From contig CAZMNN010000009.1 of the NCBI GenBank assembly GCA_964567665.1, forward strand, positions 1-64,000: 64,000 nucleotides of DNA, written 5' to 3'. Positions 51,423-61,215 of this stretch are shown here, in pieces. The notes beneath the pieces were generated by a model. The model searched no databases. It was not told the DNA's origin and worked only from the letters and a program-made list of their open reading frames with translations. The DNA comes from UBA1731 sp964567665. GTDB taxonomy: Bacteria; Verrucomicrobiota; Kiritimatiellia; RFP12; UBA1067. The position numbers and the translations under genes were made by a program. The number at the start of each line of letters is the position of its first letter. The first letter of the stretch is position 1.

Positions 51423-54400
51423 ATGAAGGTTGGTGTTCTGCTGGCGTCGTTCGCGGCGGCGTTTGCCGCAGCGGCGGAGGTGAACCTTGACGGTGAAACG
51501 ACATGCGCCGTTGCCGGCGGCAGTGCGACAAACCGCATTTCCGAAAAGGTGACGGGGACAGGCTCGATACTCAAGACGGGGGCAGGGGTGCTTTCCCTCA
51601 CCAATCCAGGGAACGACTTTTCTGGCGGCATCGTCATATCGGAAGGTACAGTGTCTGCTGCGGCGGAGGGGGTTCTCGGCTCCGGAACCGTTACCGTTTC
51701 GTCTGCTTTGTCCAGGTCGGCAGGAGTTCACTTCAACGCCGCCGCATCGTCGGGCAGCTATGCGGTGTTCTCGAATCCGCTTGCCTTCACGGGAGACAAG
51801 GACGTGGGCGACTATCGGTCGCTGTCCCATTCGGGAGGGTATGAACAGACCAACTTTAACGCCGTCTTCTACAAAAACACACGTCTCACGGGCGACATAA
51901 CCGGCACCCGCTCGTTCAGGCTTCGGCACAATCCGGTCAGCACGAGCAATCCGAAAAACGGAGGCCCCTCCACAATTTTCGATGGTGCTTTGAGTGCCGT
52001 AGAAAAGAGCATCTACCTTCACGTATATGGCACCATGACGGTAAACGGCCCAGTCACGGCCAAAATGCTCTGGGGCGGCGAACCGTGGTCAGGTGGGGGG
52101 ACGCTTGCGCTGAACAATTCTGAAAATGCAATCGGCACAATCATCATCAGCCACAACAATCTGTCATGCGGGGCGGCGAATGTCCTCGGCGGCGCGACCA
52201 TTGCCTGGCGGTTGACAGGAGAGTCGCCGCATCCTGGACTTTCGTGTGTCAACATGAACGGGTTCGACCAGACCGTCGCCGGTCTCTCTCAGGTGGTGTT
52301 TGACAATAATGGCTGGAACAAGGCATTTGTGCACCGGAATGTCGGGATGAACGAGAACACCTACTGCGTGACGTCGTCGGAAGCGGCGACTTTGACGATA
52401 ACCGGCGGGGTGGAGAACCTTACGACATACGCTCCGCTGATGGGTGCCGTTTCGCTTGTGATAGATTCCCAGAGCAACTCCGCATTCGTCCAGACGTTCA
52501 CGAACAACCTCAACACATTCACCGGCGCAACGGAGGTTCGAGCCGGCATACTTAAGATCACCGGAAATGCGAGGTTCAGCAAAACGCCATCCATAACCGT
52601 TGCGCAGGGCGCATCCCTCATCTGCGCATCCACCAATTCTCTGCCGGCGCTTGAATCCGTGAAGACGCTTGCCGTAAACGGAACGTTCGATGCCTCAACT
52701 GCTAAGACAGCACCGTTTTCGACGATAGAGAGCCTGTCCCTTGGCGCAGATGCATCGCTTTTGCTCCCGGCCGGCATGGTTCTCTATGTCAAGTCCATTA
52801 CCGTGAACGGTCAACCGAAGACGGGTCGGCTCTTCACTCCGGAGAATCTGCCGCAGTTGAAGTCCGGAACGATAATTGTGGATTCGGTCGGAATCGATGC
52901 GACGTGGACGGGTGCGGAATCGCAGTCGCTTACGGCTGCCGGCAACTGGGATGCTTCACCGCTCGAATTTTCCAACGGCAGCATCAATGCAACGTTCGCC
53001 AGCGCCGGTGCAACGGCGATTGCCGACGATGACGCTGTATTCGGTTCAATCAGGTTCAGGGCGGCGGAAGGCGAGAACGGCTTTGCCATCAATAGGGGCG
53101 ATCCTGAACATACGGTCACTGTGCTGGACGGAATTTCCGCCGTGACGAACGGCGCGGACTGCACGGCGCACACCTACGTGATCGACACCCCGCTGAAGAT
53201 CGCCGAGGCCATAACCTTCCATGCCGACACCAACCAGACGCTGACAGTGCGCAATGCACTGCGCGAGACGGCTGAGGATATGGGCAAGCACACCATTACG
53301 GTCGATGGACATGGGCCTTACGCGAACCGGATCGGCTCGGTGCGTTTTGAGGGCACAAACTGGTTCGGCGGCAAATTGGCGATGACGACGAGTCTTGTCC
53401 GCGTAAGCGGCGTACTGTCGAATCCGGGAAGACTGTACACGGGTGTTCCGGCGGGCAAGACTGCGGGCGACATAATCCACATCAAAATGAACACCAACAA
53501 TGATGCGACTCGGGCCGATGCCTCCAAAGGGAACATGGTGTACGGTCTGTTTCTCAACAACGCCACGATCGGAAAATCCATATGGGTGGACAGCATGATT
53601 GGATGCCGTTCGATCACCACAGAGAGCGGCACCACAAATGAAGTGACCGGGTACGTCCGCTATAACATCTACGACCATCAGGGAGTGGAGACCAAATGGA
53701 ACTCGGAGCTGATTCTCTCCGGCGGTCTCTACGGGAGCCATTCGTTCCGCAAATACAATTCCGGTACGCTGCGCATCCGGAACGTTCCGGTGAATTGCAC
53801 ACAGTCCGCAGGGTTCAATCCGGAGGAAGGGCGTGTGGTGTTCGAGGTTCCTGACAATACGTTCAACTATTTCATTCTTGGATATAACTACAATAAGACG
53901 CTGACGGTTGAGATGACCGTGGACAACGTGCTGACCAACGGACTTGTGCAGATTGGCGGGAGTGGTGGAGACGCCAATAATTGCATGCCATTGTCAAAAG
54001 GAAACTATACGCTTGACGTCCATGGAACAAGGCAGCGCTGCGAGAAGCTGGCGGTCCTGCCGCGAGGTACCCTCACCGGCGAATATCCGGCGATGGTCGA
54101 GGTGTATGACGGATGGCACGACGGCAATCCCGCCGGGTACAGGTACGTGACCGGAAACATCACCGGCGGCGTGGGGCTTCTGCACAGCGGCACGGGTACG
54201 CTCACCCTGACGAACCGCGCATTTGCGTCGTGCGGAGATCTCGCCGTCACGAACGGCACTCTTGAGTTTGCGGCGAACGCAACATGGCTCAACGGCACAA
54301 ACATCACAGTTGCGGGTTCGGGGACGCTCAGGCTTGCCAAGGGCGGACATTTCAGCAGGAAGAACGCCATACTGTGGTTCGGTGCGGACGAAGATGCGTG

Positions 54401-54590
54401 GAAGATCGACATCCCGGCCGGAATGTCGCAGACGTTTTCGGCGGCATACGATGCCGACGGCAGACGGCTTTCCGCCGGAACGTACGGCAATGCCGCGTCA
54501 GGCGCCACGAACGTACGCTATGCCGGTCACTTCCCGAACGCCGGACGCGTCAACGTGAGCTATACCGGCACGATAGTGAGCATCCGTTAG
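51423..54590 (+). CDS. Second exported beta-strand-repeat protein
   Basis: A 1055-residue protein with a signal peptide (MKVGVLLASFAAAFAAAAE). The mature part is beta-rich with autotransporter-associated strand repeats: TGSILKTGAGVLSLTNP, NDFSGGIVISEGTVSAA, LNTFTGATEVRAGILKITG and GTGTLTLTNRAF with GTLEFAANATWLNGTN. As with the protein at 27395, there is no translocator barrel and no PEP-CTERM anchor; the C terminus SYTGTIVSIR resembles that protein's YSGTSLRIIIR. The ATG at 51423 follows GAAAGG at 8 nt. It is divergent from the sigma-54 activator gene and is followed by the giant GH28-containing protein. Confidence 0.8.
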   Translation: MKVGVLLASFAAAFAAAAEVNLDGETTCAVAGGSATNRISEKVTGTGSILKTGAGVLSLTNPGNDFSGGIVISEGTVSAAAEGVLGSGTVTVSSALSRSAGVHFNAAASSGSYAVFSNPLAFTGDKDVGDYRSLSHSGGYEQTNFNAVFYKNTRLTGDITGTRSFRLRHNPVSTSNPKNGGPSTIFDGALSAVEKSIYLHVYGTMTVNGPVTAKMLWGGEPWSGGGTLALNNSENAIGTIIISHNNLSCGAANVLGGATIAWRLTGESPHPGLSCVNMNGFDQTVAGLSQVVFDNNGWNKAFVHRNVGMNENTYCVTSSEAATLTITGGVENLTTYAPLMGAVSLVIDSQSNSAFVQTFTNNLNTFTGATEVRAGILKITGNARFSKTPSITVAQGASLICASTNSLPALESVKTLAVNGTFDASTAKTAPFSTIESLSLGADASLLLPAGMVLYVKSITVNGQPKTGRLFTPENLPQLKSGTIIVDSVGIDATWTGAESQSLTAAGNWDASPLEFSNGSINATFASAGATAIADDDAVFGSIRFRAAEGENGFAINRGDPEHTVTVLDGISAVTNGADCTAHTYVIDTPLKIAEAITFHADTNQTLTVRNALRETAEDMGKHTITVDGHGPYANRIGSVRFEGTNWFGGKLAMTTSLVRVSGVLSNPGRLYTGVPAGKTAGDIIHIKMNTNNDATRADASKGNMVYGLFLNNATIGKSIWVDSMIGCRSITTESGTTNEVTGYVRYNIYDHQGVETKWNSELILSGGLYGSHSFRKYNSGTLRIRNVPVNCTQSAGFNPEEGRVVFEVPDNTFNYFILGYNYNKTLTVEMTVDNVLTNGLVQIGGSGGDANNCMPLSKGNYTLDVHGTRQRCEKLAVLPRGTLTGEYPAMVEVYDGWHDGNPAGYRYVTGNITGGVGLLHSGTGTLTLTNRAFASCGDLAVTNGTLEFAANATWLNGTNITVAGSGTLRLAKGGHFSRKNAILWFGADEDAWKIDIPAGMSQTFSAAYDADGRRLSAGTYGNAASGATNVRYAGHFPNAGRVNVSYTGTIVSIR

Positions 54591-54598
54591 CGATTGAG

Positions 54599-54630
54599 GC
54601 GCGGTGTATGCTATGATACCGCGCTGTTTT
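54599..54630 (+). terminator. Hairpin between PATR2 and the giant gene, overlapping a -10
   Basis: GCGCGGT (54599-54605) pairs with ACCGCGC (54618-54624), followed by TGTTTT, as in a Rho-independent terminator. The 12-nt loop contains TATGCTATGAT, which matches the local extended -10 pattern and could drive the next gene, so it may equally be an operator around a promoter. Confidence 0.55.
54607..54617 (+). promoter_or_regulatory. Putative -10 of the giant GH28-LamG gene
   Basis: TATGCTATGAT with hexamer 54612-54617, lying in the loop of the hairpin above. No -35 recognised. Confidence 0.4.
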
Positions 54631-54685
54631 CGGGAATTGCAGGCCATCGGTCTTGCAGTCCAACCAGGACAGAAAGGGTAGAGGA

Positions 54686-57600
54686 ATGAAACCGTCTTTC
54701 GCAAAAACGCTGTCGGCGGCGCTGTTCGGCATCGCCATATGTTCAGAGATGTGCGCCGAAGTCAAGCCGATAGTGGTGGAGGGTGCGCCGTTTCCGCTTA
54801 CGGTGGCGGAGTGGACGCCGCCGCCACGCGACTTCCCCATCACTGAATACGGCGCGAAGCAGGACGGAAAGCCCGTCACGGAGGCGATCGACGCAGCGAT
54901 TGCGGCGGCGTCGAAGGCGGGCGGCGGGCGCGTGGTTCTGCCGCCCGGCGAATGGCTCTCCGGCGCGTTCCGTCTCAAGAGCGACGTTGCGCTTGTTGTC
55001 GAGGACGGAGCGGTGCTGCATTTCCCGGATGATCCGGTGATTGTCATGCGCGCCCCGCTCAGGGCGAATGGACGTCCCGCGATTACGCATCAGGCGCTGA
55101 TCGGGGCGACGGGATGCACGAACGTGGCGGTCATGGGCGGCGGAACGATACTCAGTGACGTCGCCTACTGGCACGACAACTTCATGCTCAATCCGCAGGG
55201 CGGCTTTCCGCGTCCGCAGGTGATGCACTTCGAGAAGTGCAGGAACGTGCGCGTGGAGGGGGTCAAGGTTCGCGGTTCGCCGGCGTGGACGATGCACTTC
55301 CGGATATGCGAGGACGTTGTGATGCGCGGGGTCGATTCCGTATGCACCGGGCCGAACACGGACGGTCTTGACCTTGATTCGTGCAACCGCGCCTTGATTG
55401 AGAACTGCTCCCTCGACCAGACCGACGACACGTACACCATCAAGAGCGGGTTCAACGAAGAGGGGCGCAGACGCAACATCCCGACGCAGAATGTCGTGAT
55501 CCGCAACTGCCGGGCGGTGCATGGACATACCCTGCTTGCTATCGGAAGCGAAGTCTCCGGCGGAATCCGCAACATCTACATGACGGACTGCACTGTCGAA
55601 TCCGACTGCTGGCGCTTCCTGTTCGTGAAGACCAACGCGAAGCGCGGCGCGTTTGTGGAGAACGTGTGGATGGAGAACATCAAGGGCGTCTCCGCCGGAA
55701 CCGCCGTTTTTGAGACGGAGATGTACTACGACGGGAATCCGGTCAAGGAGCTTACGAAGAAGGCGGCAAAGACGTGGCCAACCGCCATATCCAACATCGT
55801 TGTCCGGAACGTGACGTGCGCCGACGCCGGATACGCCGTCAAGGTGCGCGGCGATCCGGAGCTTCCGCCAAAGGGTCTGCATGCCGAGAACATCCGCATT
55901 GGGAAGATTCGCAGTCAGGCGGTCAAGGCGTCCAACGCACCTGAGCTTGAGGTGAAGGACGTGCGCGAAGATCCGTCCGTGGTGCGCGAGATCGCCGGAG
56001 TGCCGCCGCAGGTGCGTACGTTCGATGCGGCGATTGACGGAAGGGACGCACCCGCGTTCGACCTTGCGGCGCTTGAGACGCTTTCCGCGAACGAGGTTTG
56101 CCGCCGGGTGCTTGCGGCGCGAATCGCTGCCGAGATGAAGTGCGGACGGAACGTTGCGCCGCGTGTTACGCCGCAGACGGCATTGGAGAAGTCATACAGC
56201 GGGCAGTATTCCCGCCGTCTTGTGAAGATGCTTACGGATATCGGATGCGCATTGCCGGGCGCGTGGATAGCAGACGACGTGCGGCAGGTGTCGCGAAGCG
56301 GAAAGGACGTTGCGCTTGATGTCGTGCCAGACCGTGCAAAGGGCGTGGTGAAGGTGTGTCTGACAAACAACGGCGGCAAGGCTCTTGAGGACATATGGTG
56401 CGTGGTGCATCTCGCACCGGAGTGGATGACACGGCGGCAGACGTTCCGCGTCGGGCGCGTCGCCCCCGGCGAGACGCTTGTGCGTACGTTGGAGTGCGGC
56501 GCCGGGGCGCACTATCTGCCGCGTCCGCTTGGGGCCTCGCCCTATGCCGCATCGGTGGACTTCACGCAGGGTGGCGTTCGCCGCCGTGTGTGGGCAACGG
56601 CCGAGACGCCGGACGCGAAAAGGGCGCCGAACCTTGTGGACGCGGTTCTCCATGCGGGGCCGATGGATGTGCTGGATGCCGATGATGCAGTATTGTGCCG
56701 TGCGTCTGCGGACGGCGAATTGCCGCCGCTCGGACGGCACGGTTGGAAGCGTGTCCCGTTCGCCGGGGCGGCATGGTACAGCGCATCGCCTCAGCCGCGC
56801 CCATATACTGAGGCGGAACGTGCGCTTCTTCGCGGCAGCCGGGCCTACGAAGTCGCAGCCGTGCAATTCGAGACGCAGAGCAACACAGTGACCATCCTCC
56901 GCTGCACAGCGCCGAACTGGACAGACCGCGCCGTAGCGTTCCTCAACGGCGAGCGCATAAGGCTCACGTCCACAACGATGAACATCCCGGCGCGTATTGG
57001 ACTCAACCGCCTCGTCGTGAAATATCCATGCCGATCCGGCGACACGACCGCCGCATTCCAGATGTCCGTATATCCGTGGGACGCCTCGACCTGCTGGCCG
57101 TGCAGAGCATTCCCTCTCGCAAAGCTGGGACGGCAGATCGGGCAGATGCCGCAACCGAAGGATTCGCTTGAGTTCGCGCTGGAGTGGAACGAACGTCGTG
57201 ACGTCTCCGTTCCGTATGAGGTCGAGATATCCACCAACAAGTTGGCCAGGCTGATGAAGCGTCCGCCGTCCGGCTTTGCTGTCGGTGCGCTGTCCGCGAA
57301 AGGCGTGAAAAGGCTTTCAGCATCGATGCTGCCAGGACGGTCTGACGGCAGCGTATTCCTGCGCTTCAAGGTGCCGTCCGGAACGACCGGCCTCGTCTGC
57401 CGTGCAGTGTCCCGGACGAAGAACGTGCTTGCTGATCCGGATTCCACGGACAACCTTTTCGGCGGTGCGCTCACGTCGTCCGAGAAATGGGTCGGCACTC
57501 CGAGGATGAAGATTGAGTCCGCCGGCAAGGACGCACTTGTGTTCTCGGCGCGTTCCGACGGCGGGCCGGAGGCGACATACGACGTTCCGGTGCCGGCGGG

Positions 57601-60600
57601 GATGTGCGGCAAGCCCGTTGCGTTCGAGACGGATGTGGAGAACCTTTCACCTGAAAGCTGGAGTTTTCTTCTTCGCGTCCGGCAGTTGGACGCGAAAGGC
57701 AACGTTCTGCCGGAATCGGTCGTGGACAGGCGCTGGACAGGGCTTATGATGCCGGCGAACAAGCGGGTCAGGTTTGCGGAGCGCGGGCAGCTGCATACCG
57801 AGGCCAAGACGGTCAGGCTGTTCCTCAAGCTGGGATCGGCGGCGAAGAAGCATGACCGGTACGGGATGCCGAGCAGCGGAACTGTTCTGCCGCATCTGCG
57901 CATGACGTCCCTTGCGCTGCGCCCTGCGTACAGCCTGCCGTTTCCGAAGTACGACGATTCGAATTTCGGGAAGGGCGTATCCGGCGAAAGCGGCGACGGC
58001 GCAATCCGTCTTGGCGGGTCGGACGAAAAGGCGTTCTGGTATCAGACGCGTTCGTTGGCGAGCTGGTCGGACGCGGTTCAGCAGCGTGACGGGCTGCAGA
58101 TGTTCTTCCCGACAAACGCCGGCACGGTGGAGGCCTGGTTCAAGAGCGACTGGAGGCCTGATGAGTACAAGGCCAACGGTGTAGTGAAAAGCCGCCCCAT
58201 CGTTCTCTTCCAGTGCTACCAGAGCTTCCGTCAGCATATGTGCATCGGCGGGAAGGGTGCGATGCTCCAGCTTGCGTACCGTCCGAAGCCGGGTACGCTC
58301 GAACTTTCGCTCAAGGATCGGTTCAACACGGAATGCAAGGGAGCGGCCGACGCGAAACTGCCTTCCGGCAGGTGGTGCCATCTGGCGGTGCAGTGGATGC
58401 CGGGCGGCACGGCGCAGCTGTATGTGGACGGGCGGAAGGTCTTGGATCTGCCGGTCGAAAAGCTGCGCGGACTTGAGCTGCATGATCCGGACGTGAAGTG
58501 GCCGAGCGACGAAGGAGGGCTTGAGTTCTATCTCGGATCAACGTGGCAAAGCGCACGGGCGCATGGCGAGGTTGACGGTTCATGGCCGTTGTTCAGCGGA
58601 TTGGCCGATTCGCTGCGCGTCTCATCTGTCTGCCGGTATTCAGGTGATTTCAGTCCGGCGAAGTCGTTTGGGCTGGATGGCGACACGCGGGCGCTTTTTT
58701 CGTTCGACCGCAATTTCGACGGCGTTTCCGCCACTGGCGCCGGGCGGATACCCGCCACCACGCGCTCGATCGGTGTAGGGCGCGTAGCGCGTGACGTCAT
58801 GGTTGGCGGCAAGCCACTGCCGTATTGGCCGAAGGGTGTTCCGCCGGAGAACGATCCCCGCGTTGTTCTGCGCGGCGACAACTTCTCTGATCTGCCGACG
58901 CCTGCTGACGTCGAGGCGGCGCGGCGTCCGTTCCGCAGATCGGCGACGCTGAAGCCGGGGGAGACGTTCTCGCTGAACTGTCCGGAGAAGGTGACGACGG
59001 ATTTCGTGGAGATCGAGAACGTAGGCGACAGTCCGCTTCTGTTCCCGATAGTCCTCAACGACGGCGACGTGGACACACGCAGCTATGGCGACCTTGCGGA
59101 CAGCATGGCTCTCGACGGGCTTACGGAGCGGCAGCGGGCGGACAAGGTGTTCGGCTTCGTGCTGTCGTCCATGGACTATTTCATGAACCACACCGCCATG
59201 TTCAATCCCGGAAGCGATGTGCCGCGTGACGTGGAATACAGCGCAATGCGTATGTTCAACGGCTACTGCGGGTTCGAGTGCGGGCCTCTCAACAACCTCG
59301 CCGTGAACCTGTTTGTCGAGGTAGCCGGCCTTCCGGCGGTACAGACCGCCGGATATGCACACAGCTTCCAGCAGGTCTTCTACGGCGGACGGAATCATGT
59401 GTACGACGTGTCGTTCAGGCGGTTCTTCCCGGCGATGGACAACGAGACGGCGGCGGGCCTTGCCGAAGGTGATGACGAGTGCGGAGTCTATCCGAGGCTT
59501 GGGGTTGCGGCGGAGTATTTCACGCGCAAGTCCACTCGCGGACATTGGATACAGCCGCCGGAGAGCCTTGCGAAGATCGGCGTCACGCTGAATCCCGGCG
59601 AAAGCTTCCGCGTGTGGCAGGTGAACGACGGGAACTGCAACGATCTTCTCGCCCGCACGAAGACGGGGCCGTACAGGGGGTATGAATCGCCGTTCCGCCC
59701 CGATGCGTCCGCACTTTGCCACGCCGACACAGCCAAGACGTTCCTGCAGCGCACGGAACGGTTCTTCCCGCAGTACCTGAACGGCTTCATCCGCTTTGAC
59801 GGCGCACCCAAGCAGGGGAATCCTGCGTTCGAGGAAATTGCGGCGGACTCATTCTGCTACAGCGTCCGCAGCGGCTATCCGATCGTGTACGCCGAATATG
59901 CGGCGAAGAGGCGCGACGGCACATCGGTTCCGCTTGAGATATCCACAGACGGCGGAAAGACGTTCCGTGCGCTGTCAAGTCCAGCGGACTACGCCGTGCG
60001 GGCGCGGTATGCCTATCTCGTGAAGGTGAATGCGCCGATTGGCGACATCGTTCGCTTCACTGCCTCCACAGAGGTGCAGCTGAACCCGCGCATTTTCCCC
60101 GGTCGCCTCAAAGAGGGCGGGAACAGGCTTACGCTCAAGGCCTCCTCTGACGGACTGGCGAAGGTGACGGTGCAGGGCAGGGTTCCGGCGGGACGCATCT
60201 CGATCCCTGCCGCCGCATCCTCCGGTGCAGTCGTCGGCGCAGAGACGCTGTTCTATGCGTTCGACCCAGCGACAAGTCCCGTGCTGGATGTCATCGGCGC
60301 ATCTCCGTCTGCGACGGTGAGAACGTCCGGAGGGGTGAAGGCCAGCCTCTCCGGCGGCAGACTGACGCTTTCGGCCCAGCCCGGCAAGCCGCGCTTCGCC
60401 GCAGCGACGATTGTGGACGGCGGTGCGGAAAAGACGCTTACGGTGCTTGTCGGAACGGGTGTGCGCTTTGCCGTCGCAAAGGACGCCAAGATGAAGGACG
60501 GGGCGAAGATGATGCCGCCGGATGCGACAAGTCCGCAGTTCAGGGGGCGTCTTTCCCGCGCAAACCACGGCGCCGAGATATCGTTCATGTTTGATCCGCT

Positions 60601-61030
60601 GCCAGCGGGAAAATATGCGGTTCTCAACCTAAACCGGTTCATCAACGCCGACGGGCCGATGCCGGAGATGGGGCTGCACGATACGCAGTGCCTGAGGATG
60701 ATATGGCCGGGGCTTAAATCGACGGATGCCGGATCGTCGCACAACCTTGGATGCGCCTACAAACGCGCACGTTTCGGACGTCCCGGAGAGCCGGCAAACT
60801 TCAAGTGGGACTATCCGTGGGATCCGCGCACGTCATACCCGTATCCCGTGATACGTGTCGCGGAATATCCGGCTGGCGACGGCGTCCGTTTCAGGTCGTG
60901 GAGCAACGAGGAGACGGCGGAGATTGCGGCGGTGCTTGTCGTTCCGGAACCGGATCGGGAACTGCGTTGCGCACTTACGAAATTCCTCTGCGGGCTGAAC
61001 TGCGACCCGTGGCGGATGTCCGTGCGCTGA
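54686..61030 (+). CDS. 2114-residue exported protein: GH28-like + LamG + transglutaminase-like
   Basis: Signal peptide (about residues 1-24), then a right-handed beta-helix domain of polygalacturonase (GH28) type at about 50-405: FPITEYGAKQDGKP, PNTDGLDLDS (Asp226), DQTDDTYTIKSG (Asp247, Asp248; DDxxxIKSG as in GH28) and GHTLLAIGSE (His281). A long beta-rich middle is followed by a LamG domain at about 1135-1330 (AGTVEAWFKSDW, GRWCHLAVQWMPGG, AQLYVDGRKV). Around 1470-1600 there is a transglutaminase-like core with FNGYCGFECG (Cys1528), GGRNHVYDVSF (His1571) and FFPAMDN (Asp1585). The C-terminal 500 residues are beta-rich. The ATG at 54686 has AGAGGA upstream. Secreted glycan degradation combined with a Cys-protease-fold module is inferred. 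Confidence 0.75.
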   Translation: MKPSFAKTLSAALFGIAICSEMCAEVKPIVVEGAPFPLTVAEWTPPPRDFPITEYGAKQDGKPVTEAIDAAIAAASKAGGGRVVLPPGEWLSGAFRLKSDVALVVEDGAVLHFPDDPVIVMRAPLRANGRPAITHQALIGATGCTNVAVMGGGTILSDVAYWHDNFMLNPQGGFPRPQVMHFEKCRNVRVEGVKVRGSPAWTMHFRICEDVVMRGVDSVCTGPNTDGLDLDSCNRALIENCSLDQTDDTYTIKSGFNEEGRRRNIPTQNVVIRNCRAVHGHTLLAIGSEVSGGIRNIYMTDCTVESDCWRFLFVKTNAKRGAFVENVWMENIKGVSAGTAVFETEMYYDGNPVKELTKKAAKTWPTAISNIVVRNVTCADAGYAVKVRGDPELPPKGLHAENIRIGKIRSQAVKASNAPELEVKDVREDPSVVREIAGVPPQVRTFDAAIDGRDAPAFDLAALETLSANEVCRRVLAARIAAEMKCGRNVAPRVTPQTALEKSYSGQYSRRLVKMLTDIGCALPGAWIADDVRQVSRSGKDVALDVVPDRAKGVVKVCLTNNGGKALEDIWCVVHLAPEWMTRRQTFRVGRVAPGETLVRTLECGAGAHYLPRPLGASPYAASVDFTQGGVRRRVWATAETPDAKRAPNLVDAVLHAGPMDVLDADDAVLCRASADGELPPLGRHGWKRVPFAGAAWYSASPQPRPYTEAERALLRGSRAYEVAAVQFETQSNTVTILRCTAPNWTDRAVAFLNGERIRLTSTTMNIPARIGLNRLVVKYPCRSGDTTAAFQMSVYPWDASTCWPCRAFPLAKLGRQIGQMPQPKDSLEFALEWNERRDVSVPYEVEISTNKLARLMKRPPSGFAVGALSAKGVKRLSASMLPGRSDGSVFLRFKVPSGTTGLVCRAVSRTKNVLADPDSTDNLFGGALTSSEKWVGTPRMKIESAGKDALVFSARSDGGPEATYDVPVPAGMCGKPVAFETDVENLSPESWSFLLRVRQLDAKGNVLPESVVDRRWTGLMMPANKRVRFAERGQLHTEAKTVRLFLKLGSAAKKHDRYGMPSSGTVLPHLRMTSLALRPAYSLPFPKYDDSNFGKGVSGESGDGAIRLGGSDEKAFWYQTRSLASWSDAVQQRDGLQMFFPTNAGTVEAWFKSDWRPDEYKANGVVKSRPIVLFQCYQSFRQHMCIGGKGAMLQLAYRPKPGTLELSLKDRFNTECKGAADAKLPSGRWCHLAVQWMPGGTAQLYVDGRKVLDLPVEKLRGLELHDPDVKWPSDEGGLEFYLGSTWQSARAHGEVDGSWPLFSGLADSLRVSSVCRYSGDFSPAKSFGLDGDTRALFSFDRNFDGVSATGAGRIPATTRSIGVGRVARDVMVGGKPLPYWPKGVPPENDPRVVLRGDNFSDLPTPADVEAARRPFRRSATLKPGETFSLNCPEKVTTDFVEIENVGDSPLLFPIVLNDGDVDTRSYGDLADSMALDGLTERQRADKVFGFVLSSMDYFMNHTAMFNPGSDVPRDVEYSAMRMFNGYCGFECGPLNNLAVNLFVEVAGLPAVQTAGYAHSFQQVFYGGRNHVYDVSFRRFFPAMDNETAAGLAEGDDECGVYPRLGVAAEYFTRKSTRGHWIQPPESLAKIGVTLNPGESFRVWQVNDGNCNDLLARTKTGPYRGYESPFRPDASALCHADTAKTFLQRTERFFPQYLNGFIRFDGAPKQGNPAFEEIAADSFCYSVRSGYPIVYAEYAAKRRDGTSVPLEISTDGGKTFRALSSPADYAVRARYAYLVKVNAPIGDIVRFTASTEVQLNPRIFPGRLKEGGNRLTLKASSDGLAKVTVQGRVPAGRISIPAAASSGAVVGAETLFYAFDPATSPVLDVIGASPSATVRTSGGVKASLSGGRLTLSAQPGKPRFAAATIVDGGAEKTLTVLVGTGVRFAVAKDAKMKDGAKMMPPDATSPQFRGRLSRANHGAEISFMFDPLPAGKYAVLNLNRFINADGPMPEMGLHDTQCLRMIWPGLKSTDAGSSHNLGCAYKRARFGRPGEPANFKWDYPWDPRTSYPYPVIRVAEYPAGDGVRFRSWSNEETAEIAAVLVVPEPDRELRCALTKFLCGLNCDPWRMSVR

Positions 61031-61062
61031 ACGCTCTGCACGGATGTCGGCACCAAAGCGGC

Positions 61063-61112
61063 TTTTACATATTTTGTAATCGTAGACAACCTGCTTTTAC
61101 AGGATGTGTAAA
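61063..61112. promoter_or_regulatory. Two matched inverted repeats upstream of gdhA (enhancer-like sites)
   Basis: GCTTTTACA-TATTT-TGTAA (palindrome TTACA/TGTAA, 61065-61079) and GCTTTTACA-GGATG-TGTAAA (TTTACA/TGTAAA, 61096-61112) share the left sequence GCTTTTACA and the 5-bp spacer. Their centres are 32 bp apart, about three helical turns. They lie about 100-155 bp upstream of the predicted sigma-54 start point, a usual place for enhancer sites. Confidence 0.6.
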
Positions 61113-61197
61113 TACGCTGCCAAGAGGCAAATGAGCAAAACATGAAAATGGCATCAAATCGGTCACAGGGATTCCAGTTGGGCGGAGTGGCTATGAT

Positions 61198-61215
61198 TTG
61201 GCACGAAAACTGCTT
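61198..61215 (+). promoter_or_regulatory. Sigma-54-type (-24/-12) promoter of gdhA
   Basis: TTGGCACGAAAACTGCTT: GG at 61200-61201 and GC at 61212-61213 are separated by exactly 10 bp, as sigma-54 requires, and TTGGCACG is the full -24 consensus. The -12 part reads CTGCTT (consensus TTGCA/T). The start point would be near 61225, 38 nt before the ATG. Confidence 0.75.

Noticed and set aside
54642..54657. Sigma-54-like GG...TTGCA before the giant gene
   Set aside because: GG and GC are 11 bp apart instead of 10, and the -24 sequence is not TGGCA.
27383..61030. PEP-CTERM or sortase anchors on the secreted proteins
   Set aside because: None of the five large exported proteins ends with a proline-motif, hydrophobic segment and basic tail.
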